This document shows, in pieces, positions 25,025 through 36,500 of a DNA stretch of 64,000 nt. Both the position numbers and the translations under genes were made by a program. Numbering within the stretch: position 1 is the stretch's first letter; every line of letters begins with the position of its first letter. The stretch is from Rhizobium sp. RU33A (lineage in GTDB: Bacteria; Pseudomonadota; Alphaproteobacteria; Rhizobiales; Rhizobiaceae). The notes under the pieces were generated by a model. That model did no database searches. It was not told the DNA's origin and saw nothing but the letters and a program-made list of their open reading frames with translations. The DNA lies in contig NZ_FTMQ01000001.1 in assembly GCF_900156055.1 (NCBI RefSeq), forward strand, positions 868,001 to 932,000, written 5' to 3'.

Positions 25025-25900
25025 ATGTCGAAGCCCGAAATCACGCAAGGTATGATCGACGCCTATGACGAATACACCCACCTGACCCTCGACCGCCGCG
25101 GCTTCATGCAGAAGCTGACGGCGCTTGCAGGCTCCGGTGCCGCCGCTGCCGCCATCATGCCCATGCTTGCCGCTAACCAGGCAAATGCCGCCATGGTCGA
25201 GGAGACCGACGCGCGGCTCGACGTGTCGGACGTGACCTATCCCGGCGCATCCGGCGAGATGAAGGGATATCTGGCGATCCCGAAGGATGCCGCCGACCGC
25301 CTGCCCGCCGTGATCGTCATCCACGAAAACCGTGGCCTCAACCCGCACATCCGCGATGTCGCCCGCCGCATGGCACTCGAAGGTTTCGTCGCGCTCGCCC
25401 CCGATTTCCTGTCGCCCAATGGCGGCACACCGTCCAATGAGGACGAGGCGCGCAACATGTTCCAGTCGCTCGACATGGCCGGTGCCACGGCCAATGGCGA
25501 GGCGACACGCGCCTTCCTCGCAGGTCATGAGAAGACCAATGGCAAGGTCGGCGCGATCGGCTTCTGCTGGGGCGGCGGCATGGTCAACCGCATGGCGGTC
25601 GCCTCTCCGGAGCTTGGCGCCGGTGTCGCCTATTACGGCTCGCAGGCCCCGGCCGATCAGGTACCTGCGATCAAGGCGCCGCTGATGTTGCACTATGCGA
25701 GCCTCGACGAGCGCATCAATGCCGGCATCGACGCCTACAAGGCGGCCCTCGACGCCAACGGCAAGACCTACGAGCTGCACATGTATGAGGGCGTCAACCA
25801 CGCCTTCAACAATGACACCTCGTCTGCCCGTTACGACAAGGCCGCAGCAGACCTGGCCTGGTCGCGCACTGTCGAGTTCCTCAAGAAAAACCTTGCCTGA
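25025..25900 (+). CDS. Dienelactone hydrolase family protein, exported
   Basis: A 291-residue alpha/beta hydrolase of the dienelactone hydrolase family. The N-terminus carries a twin-arginine-like signal (LDRRGFMQKLTALAGSG... ending near QANA at about residue 58), preceded by about 25 residues. The catalytic triad is a cysteine in GFCWGGG, an aspartate in HYASLDERIN and a histidine in NHAFNND. The IPAVIVIHE-type segment reads LPAVIVIHENRGLNPHI. The start at 25025 has CGAGGAGAG upstream. It hydrolyses an ester or lactone, probably in the periplasm. A long hairpin follows the stop. Confidence 0.85.
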   Translation: MSKPEITQGMIDAYDEYTHLTLDRRGFMQKLTALAGSGAAAAAIMPMLAANQANAAMVEETDARLDVSDVTYPGASGEMKGYLAIPKDAADRLPAVIVIHENRGLNPHIRDVARRMALEGFVALAPDFLSPNGGTPSNEDEARNMFQSLDMAGATANGEATRAFLAGHEKTNGKVGAIGFCWGGGMVNRMAVASPELGAGVAYYGSQAPADQVPAIKAPLMLHYASLDERINAGIDAYKAALDANGKTYELHMYEGVNHAFNNDTSSARYDKAAADLAWSRTVEFLKKNLA

Positions 25901-25904
25901 TCAG

Positions 25905-25936
25905 ATGGGGGGAGCGTCGCGTCGCGCTCCCCCCAT
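25905..25936. terminator. Terminator-like hairpin after dienelactone hydrolase gene
   Basis: ATGGGGGGAGCG (25905-25916) pairs perfectly with CGCTCCCCCCAT (25925-25936) around an eight-base loop, only five bases after the stop. No T-tract follows, but a 12-bp GC-rich stem just after a gene is likely a terminator or 3'-end stabiliser. Confidence 0.6.
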
Positions 25937-26061
25937 TCATGACATTTCGATGAAATCTCCTTGCCTTTGACACCGATCAAACCGCTTCACCTCTCCTGCG
26001 CCTAGCTTGCCTTCAAGTCGCTGGCACACGCGGCGCGCGCAATCAAGCGAGGGAGACTGAC

Positions 26062-27090
26062 ATGGCATCGATGATGAAGGCTGCGGTGGTCCGCGAATTC
26101 GGCAAGCCACTGGTGATCGAGGAAATGGCGATCCCGGATCCGGGCCCTGGCCAGATCCTGGTGAAATACGAGGCGACGGGCGTCTGCCACACTGACTTGC
26201 ATGCCGCCAATGGTGACTGGCCGGTCAAGCCCAACCCGCCCTTCATTCCCGGCCATGAAGGTGTCGGCTATGTTGCGAAACTCGGTGCCGGCGTCTCGCG
26301 CATCAAGGAAGGTGATCGGATCGGCGTACCGTGGCTGCACACCGCCTGCGGCTGCTGCTCGCCGTGCCGCACCGGCTGGGAAACGCTCTGCGGCAGCCAG
26401 CAGAATACCGGTTATTCGGTCAACGGCACCTTTGCCCAATATGGCCTCGCAGATCCTGACTATGTCGGCCGTCTGCCGGACAATCTGGAGTTCGGCGCCG
26501 CCGCTCCCATTCTCTGCGCCGGTGTCACCGTCTACAAGGGCCTGAAGGAAACCGAGGTGAAGCCCGGTGAATGGGTCGTCATTTCGGGCATCGGAGGTCT
26601 TGGCCATATGGCCGTGCAATATGCCAAGGCCATGGGCATGCATGTGGTCGCCGCCGACATTTTCGAGGACAAGCTGAAGCTTGCCAAGGATCTCGGTGCA
26701 GATGTCGTCGTGAACGGCACGGCGGGAGATGCGATCGAACAAGTGCAGAAGGCGACCGGCGGGGTGCATGGCGCGCTCGTCACCGCGGTTTCGCCCAAGG
26801 CCATGGAGCAGGCCTATGGCTTCCTGCGCTCCAAGGGGACCATGGCGCTGGTCGGTCTGCCGCCAGGCTTCATCTCGCTGCCGGTCTTCGAGACGGTGCT
26901 GAAGCGCATCACCGTGCGCGGCTCGATCGTCGGCACGCGCCAAGACCTCGAGGAGAGCCTGCAGTTTGCGGGCGAAGGCAAGGTCGCCTCGCATTTCAGC
27001 TGGGACAAGCTGGAGAACATCAACGCGATTTTCGACCGCATGAAAGAAGGCAAGATCGACGGCCGTATCGTCCTCGATCTAGCAGCCTGA
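26062..27090 (+). CDS. adhP: Zinc-dependent alcohol dehydrogenase AdhP
   Basis: A 342-residue medium-chain alcohol dehydrogenase close to AdhP. The catalytic zinc cysteine is in GVCHTDLH and its histidine in PGHEGVGYV; the structural zinc site is CGCCSPCRTGWETLC with four cysteines. The NAD-binding loop is GIGGLGHMAVQYAK. The C-terminal ENINAIFDRMKEGKIDGRIV matches the family. It interconverts ethanol or other primary alcohols and aldehydes in the cytoplasm. A GAGGGAGA site precedes the ATG. A strong terminator hairpin follows. Confidence 0.93.
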   Translation: MASMMKAAVVREFGKPLVIEEMAIPDPGPGQILVKYEATGVCHTDLHAANGDWPVKPNPPFIPGHEGVGYVAKLGAGVSRIKEGDRIGVPWLHTACGCCSPCRTGWETLCGSQQNTGYSVNGTFAQYGLADPDYVGRLPDNLEFGAAAPILCAGVTVYKGLKETEVKPGEWVVISGIGGLGHMAVQYAKAMGMHVVAADIFEDKLKLAKDLGADVVVNGTAGDAIEQVQKATGGVHGALVTAVSPKAMEQAYGFLRSKGTMALVGLPPGFISLPVFETVLKRITVRGSIVGTRQDLEESLQFAGEGKVASHFSWDKLENINAIFDRMKEGKIDGRIVLDLAA

Positions 27091-27105
27091 TTCAAAACGA
27101 CAAGT

Positions 27106-27136
27106 CGAGGGGCGGCATCGCGTATGCCGCCCCTCG
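27106..27136 (+). terminator. Rho-independent terminator after adhP
   Basis: CGAGGGGCGGCAT (27106-27118) pairs with ATGCCGCCCCTCG (27124-27136), 13 bp with a five-base loop, followed by TGTGTTTTC. It lies between convergent genes and probably terminates adhP. Confidence 0.8.
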
Positions 27137-27159
27137 TGTGTTTTCGTCCGACGCGCGGG

Positions 27160-27615
27160 TCAGTTGCCCGACTGGATGACGGCGACGCGCGGAAGAGCGC
27201 TGGTGCAGGCCGTGTCCTCGCAGATCCCCGAGAGCCAGACCTCACCATTACCGATCATGACGCCTTCGGAATTGACGAAGAGATCGCCATAGTCCTGGTT
27301 CGACACGGCCTCGACGATCGTTTCGGTAAACACGCTGTCATAGCCGTCCAGCAATTCCTGCTCCGAACTATAGGTCGCCTCTTCGCCGTCGATGGTCACT
27401 GTGATCGGATAGCTCACGAGGCTGACCACAATGTCGGACTTGCCTTCCTCAAGTGCCACCTTGAAGGCGTAAAACAGCTCCTTGTAGTCTGCGACGTCGC
27501 CGAGAAGGGTTTCGATCTGTTGATCGACCGAGGCTTCGTCGGCTCGCGCGACCTGGGTTGTAAGGACGGCTGCGGCGAGCGCGGCGGAAAAGAAAATGGC
27601 AGTCGATCTGATCAT
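27160..27615 (-). CDS. Secreted hypothetical protein
   Basis: A 151-residue exported protein. The signal peptide MIRSTAIFFSAALAAAVLTT ends at an AxA-type site near VARADEA (about residue 25). The mature part, with KELFYAFKVALEEGKSDIVV near its start and ITVTIDGEEATYSSEQELL and DLFVNSEGVMIGNGEVWLSG later, resembles small NTF2/SnoaL-like domains. Two cysteines (GICEDTACTSA) may form a disulfide. The start at 27615 is chosen to expose the signal peptide. It converges on adhP across the terminator. Function unknown. Confidence 0.7.
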   Translation of the reverse strand: MIRSTAIFFSAALAAAVLTTQVARADEASVDQQIETLLGDVADYKELFYAFKVALEEGKSDIVVSLVSYPITVTIDGEEATYSSEQELLDGYDSVFTETIVEAVSNQDYGDLFVNSEGVMIGNGEVWLSGICEDTACTSALPRVAVIQSGN

Positions 27616-27801
27616 GTGATGTTGGTCCCCAAACAAGCTTCTCCCACCTGATAATCCAGATCTGCGACGGTGCATCGCATCACTTTTGGAGGGATCTGCA
27701 ATAGAGCGCGGCAATTGTGAACGCAGAGTGAAGGAGGCAAGTCTGGTTGCCGGCCTGACAGGTCGCTATATATTGCACTGCAGCAAGATAGGGATCGCCA
27801 C

Positions 27802-28941
27802 ATGACGCAAGCAGAGACCAACGCCGCAACGGACAAGATTTTCGTCTTTCAGGGCGGTGGCGCACTCGGCGCCTATCAGGCGGGCGCCTATGAGGCCTTG
27901 CATGAAAACGAGGTGGAGCCTGACTGGCTGGCCGGCATTTCGATCGGCGCCATCAATGCCGCCATCATCGCCGGCAGCCCGCGTGAAACGCGCATCGCCA
28001 ATCTCCGCGACTTTTGGCACACCGTTTCGTCCAACCTCGATTTCGGCTGGACGGCTCAGGACAATACGCTCCGCCGGATGCAGAACGACGCCGCGGCCAT
28101 GGCCGCCATGGCCTTCGGCATTTCGGGTTTCTTTTCGCCGCGTCTACCTACCTTGCAGCAATTGTTCGCCAATCCGGATCACCGGGTCAGCTTCTACGAC
28201 ACCGAGCCGCTGATGAAGACGCTCGACCGTCTGATCGACTTTGACCTCCTCAACGACTGCCAGACGCGGCTGAGCCTCGGTGCAGTGGAAATCCGCTCCG
28301 GCAATTTCGCCTATTTCGACAATCGCAAGGGCCGTCTCGACGCACGCCATATTGCAGCCTCCGGCGCCCTGCCGCCGGGATTTCCGCCAATCGAAATCGA
28401 TGGCCGACACTATTGGGACGGCGGTCTCGTCTCCAATACGCCGTTGCAGCATGTCCTGAACGTCAATGATGCCTCGCGCGACCTCGAAATCTTCCAAGTG
28501 GATCTCTTCAATGCGCGGGGCGACATGCCGCGCGACCAGTTCGAGGTGGAAAGCCGGATCAAGGAAATCCGCTACTCCAGCCGCACACGCATGAACACCG
28601 ATGATTTCGCGAGGCGTCAGATCGTCCGCCGCGCTGCCAAGCGTCTCCTCGAAAAGCTGCCGCCGGAATTCCGTGACGACGAGGACGCGCAGATCCTCCG
28701 CTCCATCGGTCACGAATACGACGTTACCATCGTTCACCTGATTCATCGCCGCGCCTCGCATGCGACCCATGCCATGGATGCGGAATTCTCCCGCCGTTCG
28801 ATCGAAGAGCATTGGAAGGCAGGTTACGACGACGCCTCCTATACGCTGAAGCATTCGAAGTGGCGCAATCGCGGTCGCCCCAAAGACGGCATCCAGATCT
28901 TCGACCTCGCGCGCGAGCGTCACCTGCAATTGGAAGTCTGA
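27802..28941 (+). CDS. Patatin-like phospholipase with DUF3734
   Basis: A 379-residue patatin-family lipid acyl hydrolase. The oxyanion loop is GGGALGAYQAGAYEAL, the nucleophile elbow GISIGAINAA carries the catalytic serine, and the aspartate lies in YWDGGLVSNTP. The C-terminal roughly 110 residues, with a TIVHLIHRRASHATHAMDAE segment, match the DUF3734 extension seen on such proteins. No signal peptide. It probably releases fatty acids from phospholipid or acylated substrates. The ATG at 27802 is divergent from the secreted hypothetical. No lipid gene is adjacent, so the pathway is unknown. Confidence 0.88.
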   Translation: MTQAETNAATDKIFVFQGGGALGAYQAGAYEALHENEVEPDWLAGISIGAINAAIIAGSPRETRIANLRDFWHTVSSNLDFGWTAQDNTLRRMQNDAAAMAAMAFGISGFFSPRLPTLQQLFANPDHRVSFYDTEPLMKTLDRLIDFDLLNDCQTRLSLGAVEIRSGNFAYFDNRKGRLDARHIAASGALPPGFPPIEIDGRHYWDGGLVSNTPLQHVLNVNDASRDLEIFQVDLFNARGDMPRDQFEVESRIKEIRYSSRTRMNTDDFARRQIVRRAAKRLLEKLPPEFRDDEDAQILRSIGHEYDVTIVHLIHRRASHATHAMDAEFSRRSIEEHWKAGYDDASYTLKHSKWRNRGRPKDGIQIFDLARERHLQLEV

Positions 28942-29078
28942 GGATCGCGACCTTTTTTGTGGGGGAAGCAACCAAAGATGGGTGCTCCCTCTGCCATTAA
29001 CACTTTTGCCAGACCGCTCCCTTATGTCGATGACACAAGTCTGACAGCCATGATGGTTGCAGCGGATGGGGAAGAATG

Positions 29079-29705
29079 ATGAACGACCACGCCGTGGAGG
29101 GGCGACTGCAACTTCGCAAGAAGCCGCAGCAGGAACGAAGTATTCAGCGACTGGAGGCCATTCTCGAGGCCGCCATCGAGCTTTTTCTCGAAAAGGGCGT
29201 CGCCGAGACAACCATGAGCGAAATTGCCTTGCGGGCGGGCATTTCGATCGGTTCGCTCTACCAGTTCTTTCCCCAGAAGGCGGCCGTCATCAAGGCGTTG
29301 CATGAGCGTTTCTCGGCCGAGCTCGAAGGCTTCATCCGTCAGATCTTCGCAAATGTCGAAACGCTGGATGAGGCGGCGGAGCGCGCCGCGGACAGTCTGA
29401 TTGAACTGAATGCCATGTTTCGCGAACAACGCATCTACATGTCGTTGTGGCAGGCGATCGTCGTCGACAAGGATCTCTCCCAGCTGTCGCACGAATTTCA
29501 CGAGCAGGTCATCGCGAGCTTCTACCGCGATCTGTCGCATCTCGTCCCGCAAAGCGAGTTCGAACGTTTTCGCGTCAACATCAAGCTGATGATCCTCGCA
29601 ACCGGCGAGGTCATCCGCTTCACGACCCAGCAGCCGGACGAGGTCGCACGCGCCCATCTCGATCAGTGGCGTCGCATCATTCGCCGCAGCATCTTCGCCT
29701 TCTGA
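29079..29705 (+). CDS. TetR family transcriptional regulator
   Basis: A 208-residue TetR-type repressor. The N-terminal helix-turn-helix (about residues 18-64) shows RLEAILEAAIELFLEKGV, then TTMSEIALRAGISIGSLYQF followed by FPQKAAVIKAL. The C-terminal ligand domain matches no subfamily I can name. Two ATGs in a row (29076, 29079) follow GGGGAAG; the second gives better spacing. Divergent or local targets are not obvious, as the upstream patatin gene points the same way. Confidence 0.88.
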   Translation: MNDHAVEGRLQLRKKPQQERSIQRLEAILEAAIELFLEKGVAETTMSEIALRAGISIGSLYQFFPQKAAVIKALHERFSAELEGFIRQIFANVETLDEAAERAADSLIELNAMFREQRIYMSLWQAIVVDKDLSQLSHEFHEQVIASFYRDLSHLVPQSEFERFRVNIKLMILATGEVIRFTTQQPDEVARAHLDQWRRIIRRSIFAF

Positions 29706-29711
29706 GCGGCC

Positions 29712-30665
29712 TCACCAGCCGGGGATCATGTTGCCGGCGCGTAGCCGTGGATAGTAGCGCGAATAGGTCTTCGGCTCGCCGTCCATGTCGTCCTCGACCT
29801 GTGCGGGGGTAATGTTGTCCAGGCAGGCAGTGATGTGGTCTGTGATCGCATTGACGAGCGAGGTCGAAAGCCCTGGCCGCTTCATCAGGCCGATCTGCAC
29901 CGGCGGCAGCGGCGGGAAGCCGTCATTGGCCGTCAGGACCTTCATGCCTGTTCGCAGCGCCGATTCCGGCAGGATCGACACCGCCATGCCGGCGAGCACC
30001 GCGGCCGCGACGACCGTCGACGACCAGCTGGTGAACAGGATCTGATAGTCACGACCATCCGCATCCAGCGCCGAGCAGGCGAGCTGCCGCCACTGGCAGT
30101 CGCGTCGTCCGACCGCGAGCGGCACGGGAGCATCATCCTTCAGCGGATGATTGGCTGATCCAACCCAGCAGAGCGGTTCGGTCCGTACGACATCGGACTG
30201 TCTGAGCAGCGGATTGTGGGTCACCAGCGCGATATCGAGTTCGCCCTTGCCCATCTTGTCGGCAAGATCCATCGAAGGCTCACAGACGATGTAGAGTTCC
30301 ACATTCGGATGCGTCTTGGCGAAGCGTCCGATGATTTCGGGCATGTAGCGGTCGGCATAGTCGTCCGGCGTGCCGATCCGCAGCGTTCCCTCAAGCCTGT
30401 TATCGTCGAAGGCCGCGATCGCTTCCGAATTCAGCCGGATGATGCGCCGCGCGTAATTCAGCAGCTTGTCGCCATCGGCAGTGAGCCGGTTGCCCCGGCC
30501 ATCCTTGATGAACAGCTGCTTTCCGACCCGTTCTTCCAGGCGGCGCATCTGCATGGAAACGGCGGACTGTGTCTTGAAGACACGGCCAGCAGCCTTGGTG
30601 AAGCTGCCGGTGTCGACGATGGCAATGAAAGTCTGCAACTGATCGATATCGAGGGGAGCCGACAT
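29712..30665 (-). CDS. LysR family transcriptional regulator
   Basis: A 317-residue LysR-type regulator. The N-terminal winged helix-turn-helix has IDQLQTFIAIVDTGSFTKAA, SAVSMQMRRLEERVGKQLF and the wing segment LTADGDKLL. The effector domain (about 95-295) begins LRIGTPDDYADRYMPEIIGR. The C-terminus ends RLRAGNMIPGW. No metabolic gene is directly divergent; the upstream neighbour is a DUF1127 gene on the opposite strand, 194 bases away. The inducer is unknown. The GTPDDYADRYMPEIIGRF pattern resembles regulators of transport or amino acid genes in rhizobia, but I cannot assign it further. Confidence 0.88.
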   Translation of the reverse strand: MSAPLDIDQLQTFIAIVDTGSFTKAAGRVFKTQSAVSMQMRRLEERVGKQLFIKDGRGNRLTADGDKLLNYARRIIRLNSEAIAAFDDNRLEGTLRIGTPDDYADRYMPEIIGRFAKTHPNVELYIVCEPSMDLADKMGKGELDIALVTHNPLLRQSDVVRTEPLCWVGSANHPLKDDAPVPLAVGRRDCQWRQLACSALDADGRDYQILFTSWSSTVVAAAVLAGMAVSILPESALRTGMKVLTANDGFPPLPPVQIGLMKRPGLSTSLVNAITDHITACLDNITPAQVEDDMDGEPKTYSRYYPRLRAGNMIPGW

Positions 30666-30859
30666 GAAAGTAATCCATCAGAAGGGTTGATGACTACCAT
30701 TAGAAACATTCGTTGGACTGATCAATATCCTTTCGACATCTTCGTGATCGTAATCTTCACCGACCGGTTCCCGGCCAAGCTTCCAACTCCAACCCTCGTC
30801 GCCTGTCCGCTTTCTCGCGGACGGGAGAAATTTCTCGTGCCCGCTGAAAGGAAATAGCC

Positions 30860-31171
30860 ATGCGCACGAACGATCGGATCCTCGACTTTGACCTCGAACT
30901 TGCCGTTGACCGGCCGGCCAGGACGTTTGCCGCACGTCTGTACCGCCTTCAGGCCTGGATCGGATCCCTTCGGGTGGCGCTGCGCAATCGACTTGCCGCG
31001 AACAGCCTTGCCGAACTCGACGAGCGCCTTCTGAACGACCTCGGCCTGAGCCGGGGCGACGTCCAGGACGTGCTGCGTCGTCACGGCTATACTGACGATC
31101 CTTCGCAGCAGCTGACTCGCTTGGCGCGCCGCCGCGCCGAGCGATCCCTTCGCGGTCGCAAGAGCGACTGA
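30860..31171 (+). CDS. DUF1127 domain protein
   Basis: A 103-residue basic protein with the DUF1127 motif, seen as LAELDERLLNDLGLSRGDVQ in the middle. Short DUF1127 proteins in Agrobacterium affect RNA turnover and phosphate or carbon metabolism; this one is longer, with an N-terminal 40-residue segment and a basic RRRAERSLRGRKSD tail that may bind RNA. An AAAGGAA site lies 7 bases before the ATG. A textbook terminator follows at 31221. Transcribed divergently from the LysR gene. Confidence 0.85.
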   Translation: MRTNDRILDFDLELAVDRPARTFAARLYRLQAWIGSLRVALRNRLAANSLAELDERLLNDLGLSRGDVQDVLRRHGYTDDPSQQLTRLARRRAERSLRGRKSD

Positions 31172-31220
31172 GGCCCCCTCGACCATCCCCGCAGGGTGAC
31201 AGCCAATAGCCCTGCCTCTT

Positions 31221-31253
31221 GCCCGGTCCGATTATTCTGGACCGGGCTTTTTT
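31221..31253 (+). terminator. Rho-independent terminator after DUF1127 gene
   Basis: GCCCGGTCC (31221-31229) pairs perfectly with GGACCGGGC (31239-31247) around nine bases, followed by TTTTTT. It is 50 bases beyond the DUF1127 stop and is the clearest intrinsic terminator in the window. Confidence 0.92.
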
Positions 31254-31344
31254 GTAAACGCTAAAATAACGATGAATGGTGTGAAATACGAGGGGAAAAG
31301 CGACAGGCAGTAACCTGTTGCTAACGAGCGTATGTCAGCGATGA

Positions 31345-33882
<2,538 letters not shown>

Positions 33883-33909
33883 GGCGTCACGGACAGCTGA
33901 AACGCAAAG

Positions 33910-33933
33910 CGGCGCGGGAAACCGCGCCGTTTT
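33910..33933 (+). terminator. Terminator after chemoreceptor gene
   Basis: CGGCGCGG (33910-33917) pairs with CCGCGCCG (33922-33929) around a GAAA tetraloop, followed by TTTTC. It lies between convergent genes, 28 bases beyond the chemoreceptor stop. Confidence 0.85.
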
Positions 33934-33958
33934 CGTTTGCCTGCGAGGCTTCGGCCGC

Positions 33959-34873
33959 TCAGGCCTTGGCGTCTGGAGCCTTAGCCGAAGGCTCGGGCGC
34001 ATCCTTGCGCGAAGCGGTAAGGTAGGTGTCGAAGATCTGCTCCATGCTCTTCTGGTAGCTCTTCTGCACTTCAAGCCCGCTGTCGAACATGGTGTTGACC
34101 ATGGCCGCAAAGCTTTCCTGCGCTTCCTTCTCCGTAGCCTTGGCCGGCTCTGGCTGAGGTTTGGCAGCTTCCGTGGGCTGTCCCGTCATCTGCGTCGTAT
34201 AGGCGGCCGCCATGTCCTGGAAGGCCTTGGTGAAGGGGTTGTCGAGGAAAGGGTTGGCGGCTGCCTGGGGTTCCGGCTTCTTCTGCCCGCCCATCATGTC
34301 CTGGAAGGCGCGCATGAATGGATTGTCGAACATGGCCGCTGCCATCGCCGCCGGTTGGGGCTGCGGCTTCGGCTGCAGGCCGGTGCTTTCCAGCCATTGC
34401 TGCATCATCGCCGCCATGGGCGTCCCAGCAAAGGCATTGGCACCTGGAAACTGTCCCGTCGTCTGCTTGAAGAGCCCACCCATCAGCGTATCGGCCATGG
34501 CGGGCATCATCTGTTTCAGGATGTCCTGACCGATACCCGTCAGTTGGGCGGCCTGCGCGGCGATGGCCCGCGACACTTCCTTGGAGCCGAAGAGTTGCTG
34601 CAGAACCTGATTGCCGTCGGCAATGCCCTGTGGTGTGAAGGCCGAGCTCATGTCCTCGAAATACTTGGCATAGTTGCCCGATGTCATCGCCTGGACGAGG
34701 GCCGAGAAATCGTAAGGATTGGTTGTGTTGCGCTTGAAGCCCGAAGCAAAGGCCGGCATCAGCGCCGCAACTGCCTTGGCGGCCTGCTCTTGCGCCAGAC
34801 CATATTGTTTGGCCATGGCGTCCATCGCCATGCCATTTTGGGCCTGCAGCATCATGTCGAACAGTGGCAGCAT
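33959..34873 (-). CDS. DUF937 domain protein
   Basis: A 304-residue protein with an N-terminal DUF937-like region (about residues 1-150: LPLFDMMLQAQNGMAMDAMA, PAFASGFKRNTTNPYDF, FGSKEVSRAIAAQAAQLTG). A Met/Gln/Pro/Ala-rich middle follows, carrying two near-repeats, DNPFMRAFQDMMGG and DNPFTKAFQDMAAA. The C-terminal part has an amphipathic SFAAMVNTMFDSGLEVQKSY helix resembling a phasin-type segment, and an acidic/basic tail. No signal peptide. A GGGGAGA site precedes the ATG. DUF937 members relate to YidB-like proteins of unclear role; a granule or envelope association is only a guess. Confidence 0.75.
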   Translation of the reverse strand: MLPLFDMMLQAQNGMAMDAMAKQYGLAQEQAAKAVAALMPAFASGFKRNTTNPYDFSALVQAMTSGNYAKYFEDMSSAFTPQGIADGNQVLQQLFGSKEVSRAIAAQAAQLTGIGQDILKQMMPAMADTLMGGLFKQTTGQFPGANAFAGTPMAAMMQQWLESTGLQPKPQPQPAAMAAAMFDNPFMRAFQDMMGGQKKPEPQAAANPFLDNPFTKAFQDMAAAYTTQMTGQPTEAAKPQPEPAKATEKEAQESFAAMVNTMFDSGLEVQKSYQKSMEQIFDTYLTASRKDAPEPSAKAPDAKA

Positions 34874-34984
34874 GGCATTTCTCCCCGGATGCGTGCAGAT
34901 GATTCAGCACTATATCCGGAAAGGCCATCACGCAAACCGCTTTTTGCCTGATGGCTCAATGCCATGGGTGGCGCAACGTCGTGC

Positions 34985-36358
34985 TCAGTACTGATATTCC
35001 TCGAAAACGGGCTCGACCGACCCGTTCCAGCGGCCGTGATAGAGAGCCAGCAGGTCATCAGCCAGCGTCATCCGCTTGGCAAGAACCTCGTCCAGCGTGT
35101 TTAGGAACACCGTCTCGTCCTGGCCTTCGGAATTCAATTGGCCGCGCGCCTTGAGCCCCGCGCGGGACATTTCGACGACCTCGCGTGCCACTTCCATCAG
35201 CGGGCGTCCCGCGACCGAAGCCTTGAGCCCCTGGGCCGGGACGGCATCGCGCATGGCGATTACATCCTCGACGGTCCAGTTTGCGGTCAGATCGTCGGCC
35301 GCAGCCAGCGCTGTTTCGTCGTAGAGCAGGCCGACCCAGAGCGCCGGCAGCGCACAGATGCGTCGCCATGGGCCGCCATCAGCGCCACGCATTTCGAGAA
35401 AGCGCTTCAGGCGCACGTCGGGGAAGAGGGTGGAGAGGTGGTTGGTCCAGTCGCCCAGCTGCGGCTCCCACTCGGCGACTTCGCCCTTGAGTGCGCCGTC
35501 CATGAACTGGCGGAAGGTGATGTGGGTGCAGTCGTGGTAGCGCCCGTCGCGCGTGATGAAATACATCGGTGCATCGATCGCCCAGGCGACGTAATCGCCG
35601 AACGAAAAATCCTTCGAGAAGGTGAAGGGCAGCACGCCGGCGCGGCGATTGTCGGTGTCGCGCCAGATGTCGCCCCGCCAGGAGAGAAGTCCGTTCAGCC
35701 TGCCTTCCGTAAACGGCGAGGAGGCGAAGAGCGCGGTTGCCAGCGACTGCAGCTTCATCGACACCCGCATCTTCTGCCGCATGTCGGCTTCGGACGAGAA
35801 GTCGAGATTCACCTGGATCGTGCAGGTCCGGTACATCATGTCGAGACCCTGGCTGCCAACCTTCGGCATATAGCGGGTCATGATGTCGTAGCGTGATTTC
35901 GGCATGCGCGGCGTTTCAGCCAGCGTCCATTTCGGGCTGCCGCCGATCCCGAGGAAGCGGATGCCCATGGGCTCCGCGACTTCGCGCAGCACGGCAAGAT
36001 GCTGGTTCGATTCCTTGCAGGTCTGGTGCAGCGTCTCGACGGGTGCGCCCGAGAGCTCGAACTGGCCGCCCGGCTCGATCGAGATTGCGCCCATGCCATG
36101 CTGCTCGCCGAGCCCGATGATGTTGTCGCCGTCCATGATCGGCTCCCAGCCGAGCTTGGATTGCATGCCCTTGAGGAGCGCCGAGATGCTGGCCTCTCCA
36201 TGATAGGGAACCGGGCTGTTATCGGCCCGGAAGAAGGCGAACTTCTCGTGCTCGGTGCCGATCCGGAACTGCTCCTTCGGCTTCGACCCTTCGGCCATAT
36301 AGGCCGCCATGTCGTCGAGAGTGCCGAGAGGGGTCTGGTCGGTCGTGTCACGGGCCAT
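34985..36358 (-). CDS. gshA: Glutamate-cysteine ligase (plant/alphaproteobacterial type)
   Basis: A 457-residue glutamate-cysteine ligase, catalysing ATP-dependent gamma-glutamylcysteine formation, the first step of glutathione synthesis. The family signature includes FRIGTEHEKFAFFRADNSPV, ISIEPGGQFELSGAPVETLH, FLGIGGSPKWTLAETPRMPK and YRTCTIQVNLDFSSEADM, as in plant GSH1 and alphaproteobacterial enzymes rather than E. coli GshA. Length matches that class. It ends VEPVFEEYQY. The rsmE gene lies 142 bases upstream on the same strand, so a transcript from the pit-rsmE side could read through, but gshA may have its own promoter in that gap. Confidence 0.95.
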   Translation of the reverse strand: MARDTTDQTPLGTLDDMAAYMAEGSKPKEQFRIGTEHEKFAFFRADNSPVPYHGEASISALLKGMQSKLGWEPIMDGDNIIGLGEQHGMGAISIEPGGQFELSGAPVETLHQTCKESNQHLAVLREVAEPMGIRFLGIGGSPKWTLAETPRMPKSRYDIMTRYMPKVGSQGLDMMYRTCTIQVNLDFSSEADMRQKMRVSMKLQSLATALFASSPFTEGRLNGLLSWRGDIWRDTDNRRAGVLPFTFSKDFSFGDYVAWAIDAPMYFITRDGRYHDCTHITFRQFMDGALKGEVAEWEPQLGDWTNHLSTLFPDVRLKRFLEMRGADGGPWRRICALPALWVGLLYDETALAAADDLTANWTVEDVIAMRDAVPAQGLKASVAGRPLMEVAREVVEMSRAGLKARGQLNSEGQDETVFLNTLDEVLAKRMTLADDLLALYHGRWNGSVEPVFEEYQY

Positions 36359-36500
36359 GGAAGCTACCTTGCTGGGCGTCGTCGGTGGGCACAGTTGAGC
36401 CCATCACTGAGGCTGATTGAACCGGATTTCTGTGCCGTGCAAGTGAAAATCTCTCATGCACGGCTCAAAAAACTGGAACGAAGTGAAGCGGAAATAAAGG

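Noticed and set aside
23906..25801. Minus-strand open frame of 631 codons opposite the guaB-downstream genes
   Set aside because: It lies exactly antisense to well-supported genes (membrane protein, MAPEG, dienelactone hydrolase), has no domain, and long antisense frames are expected in GC-rich DNA.
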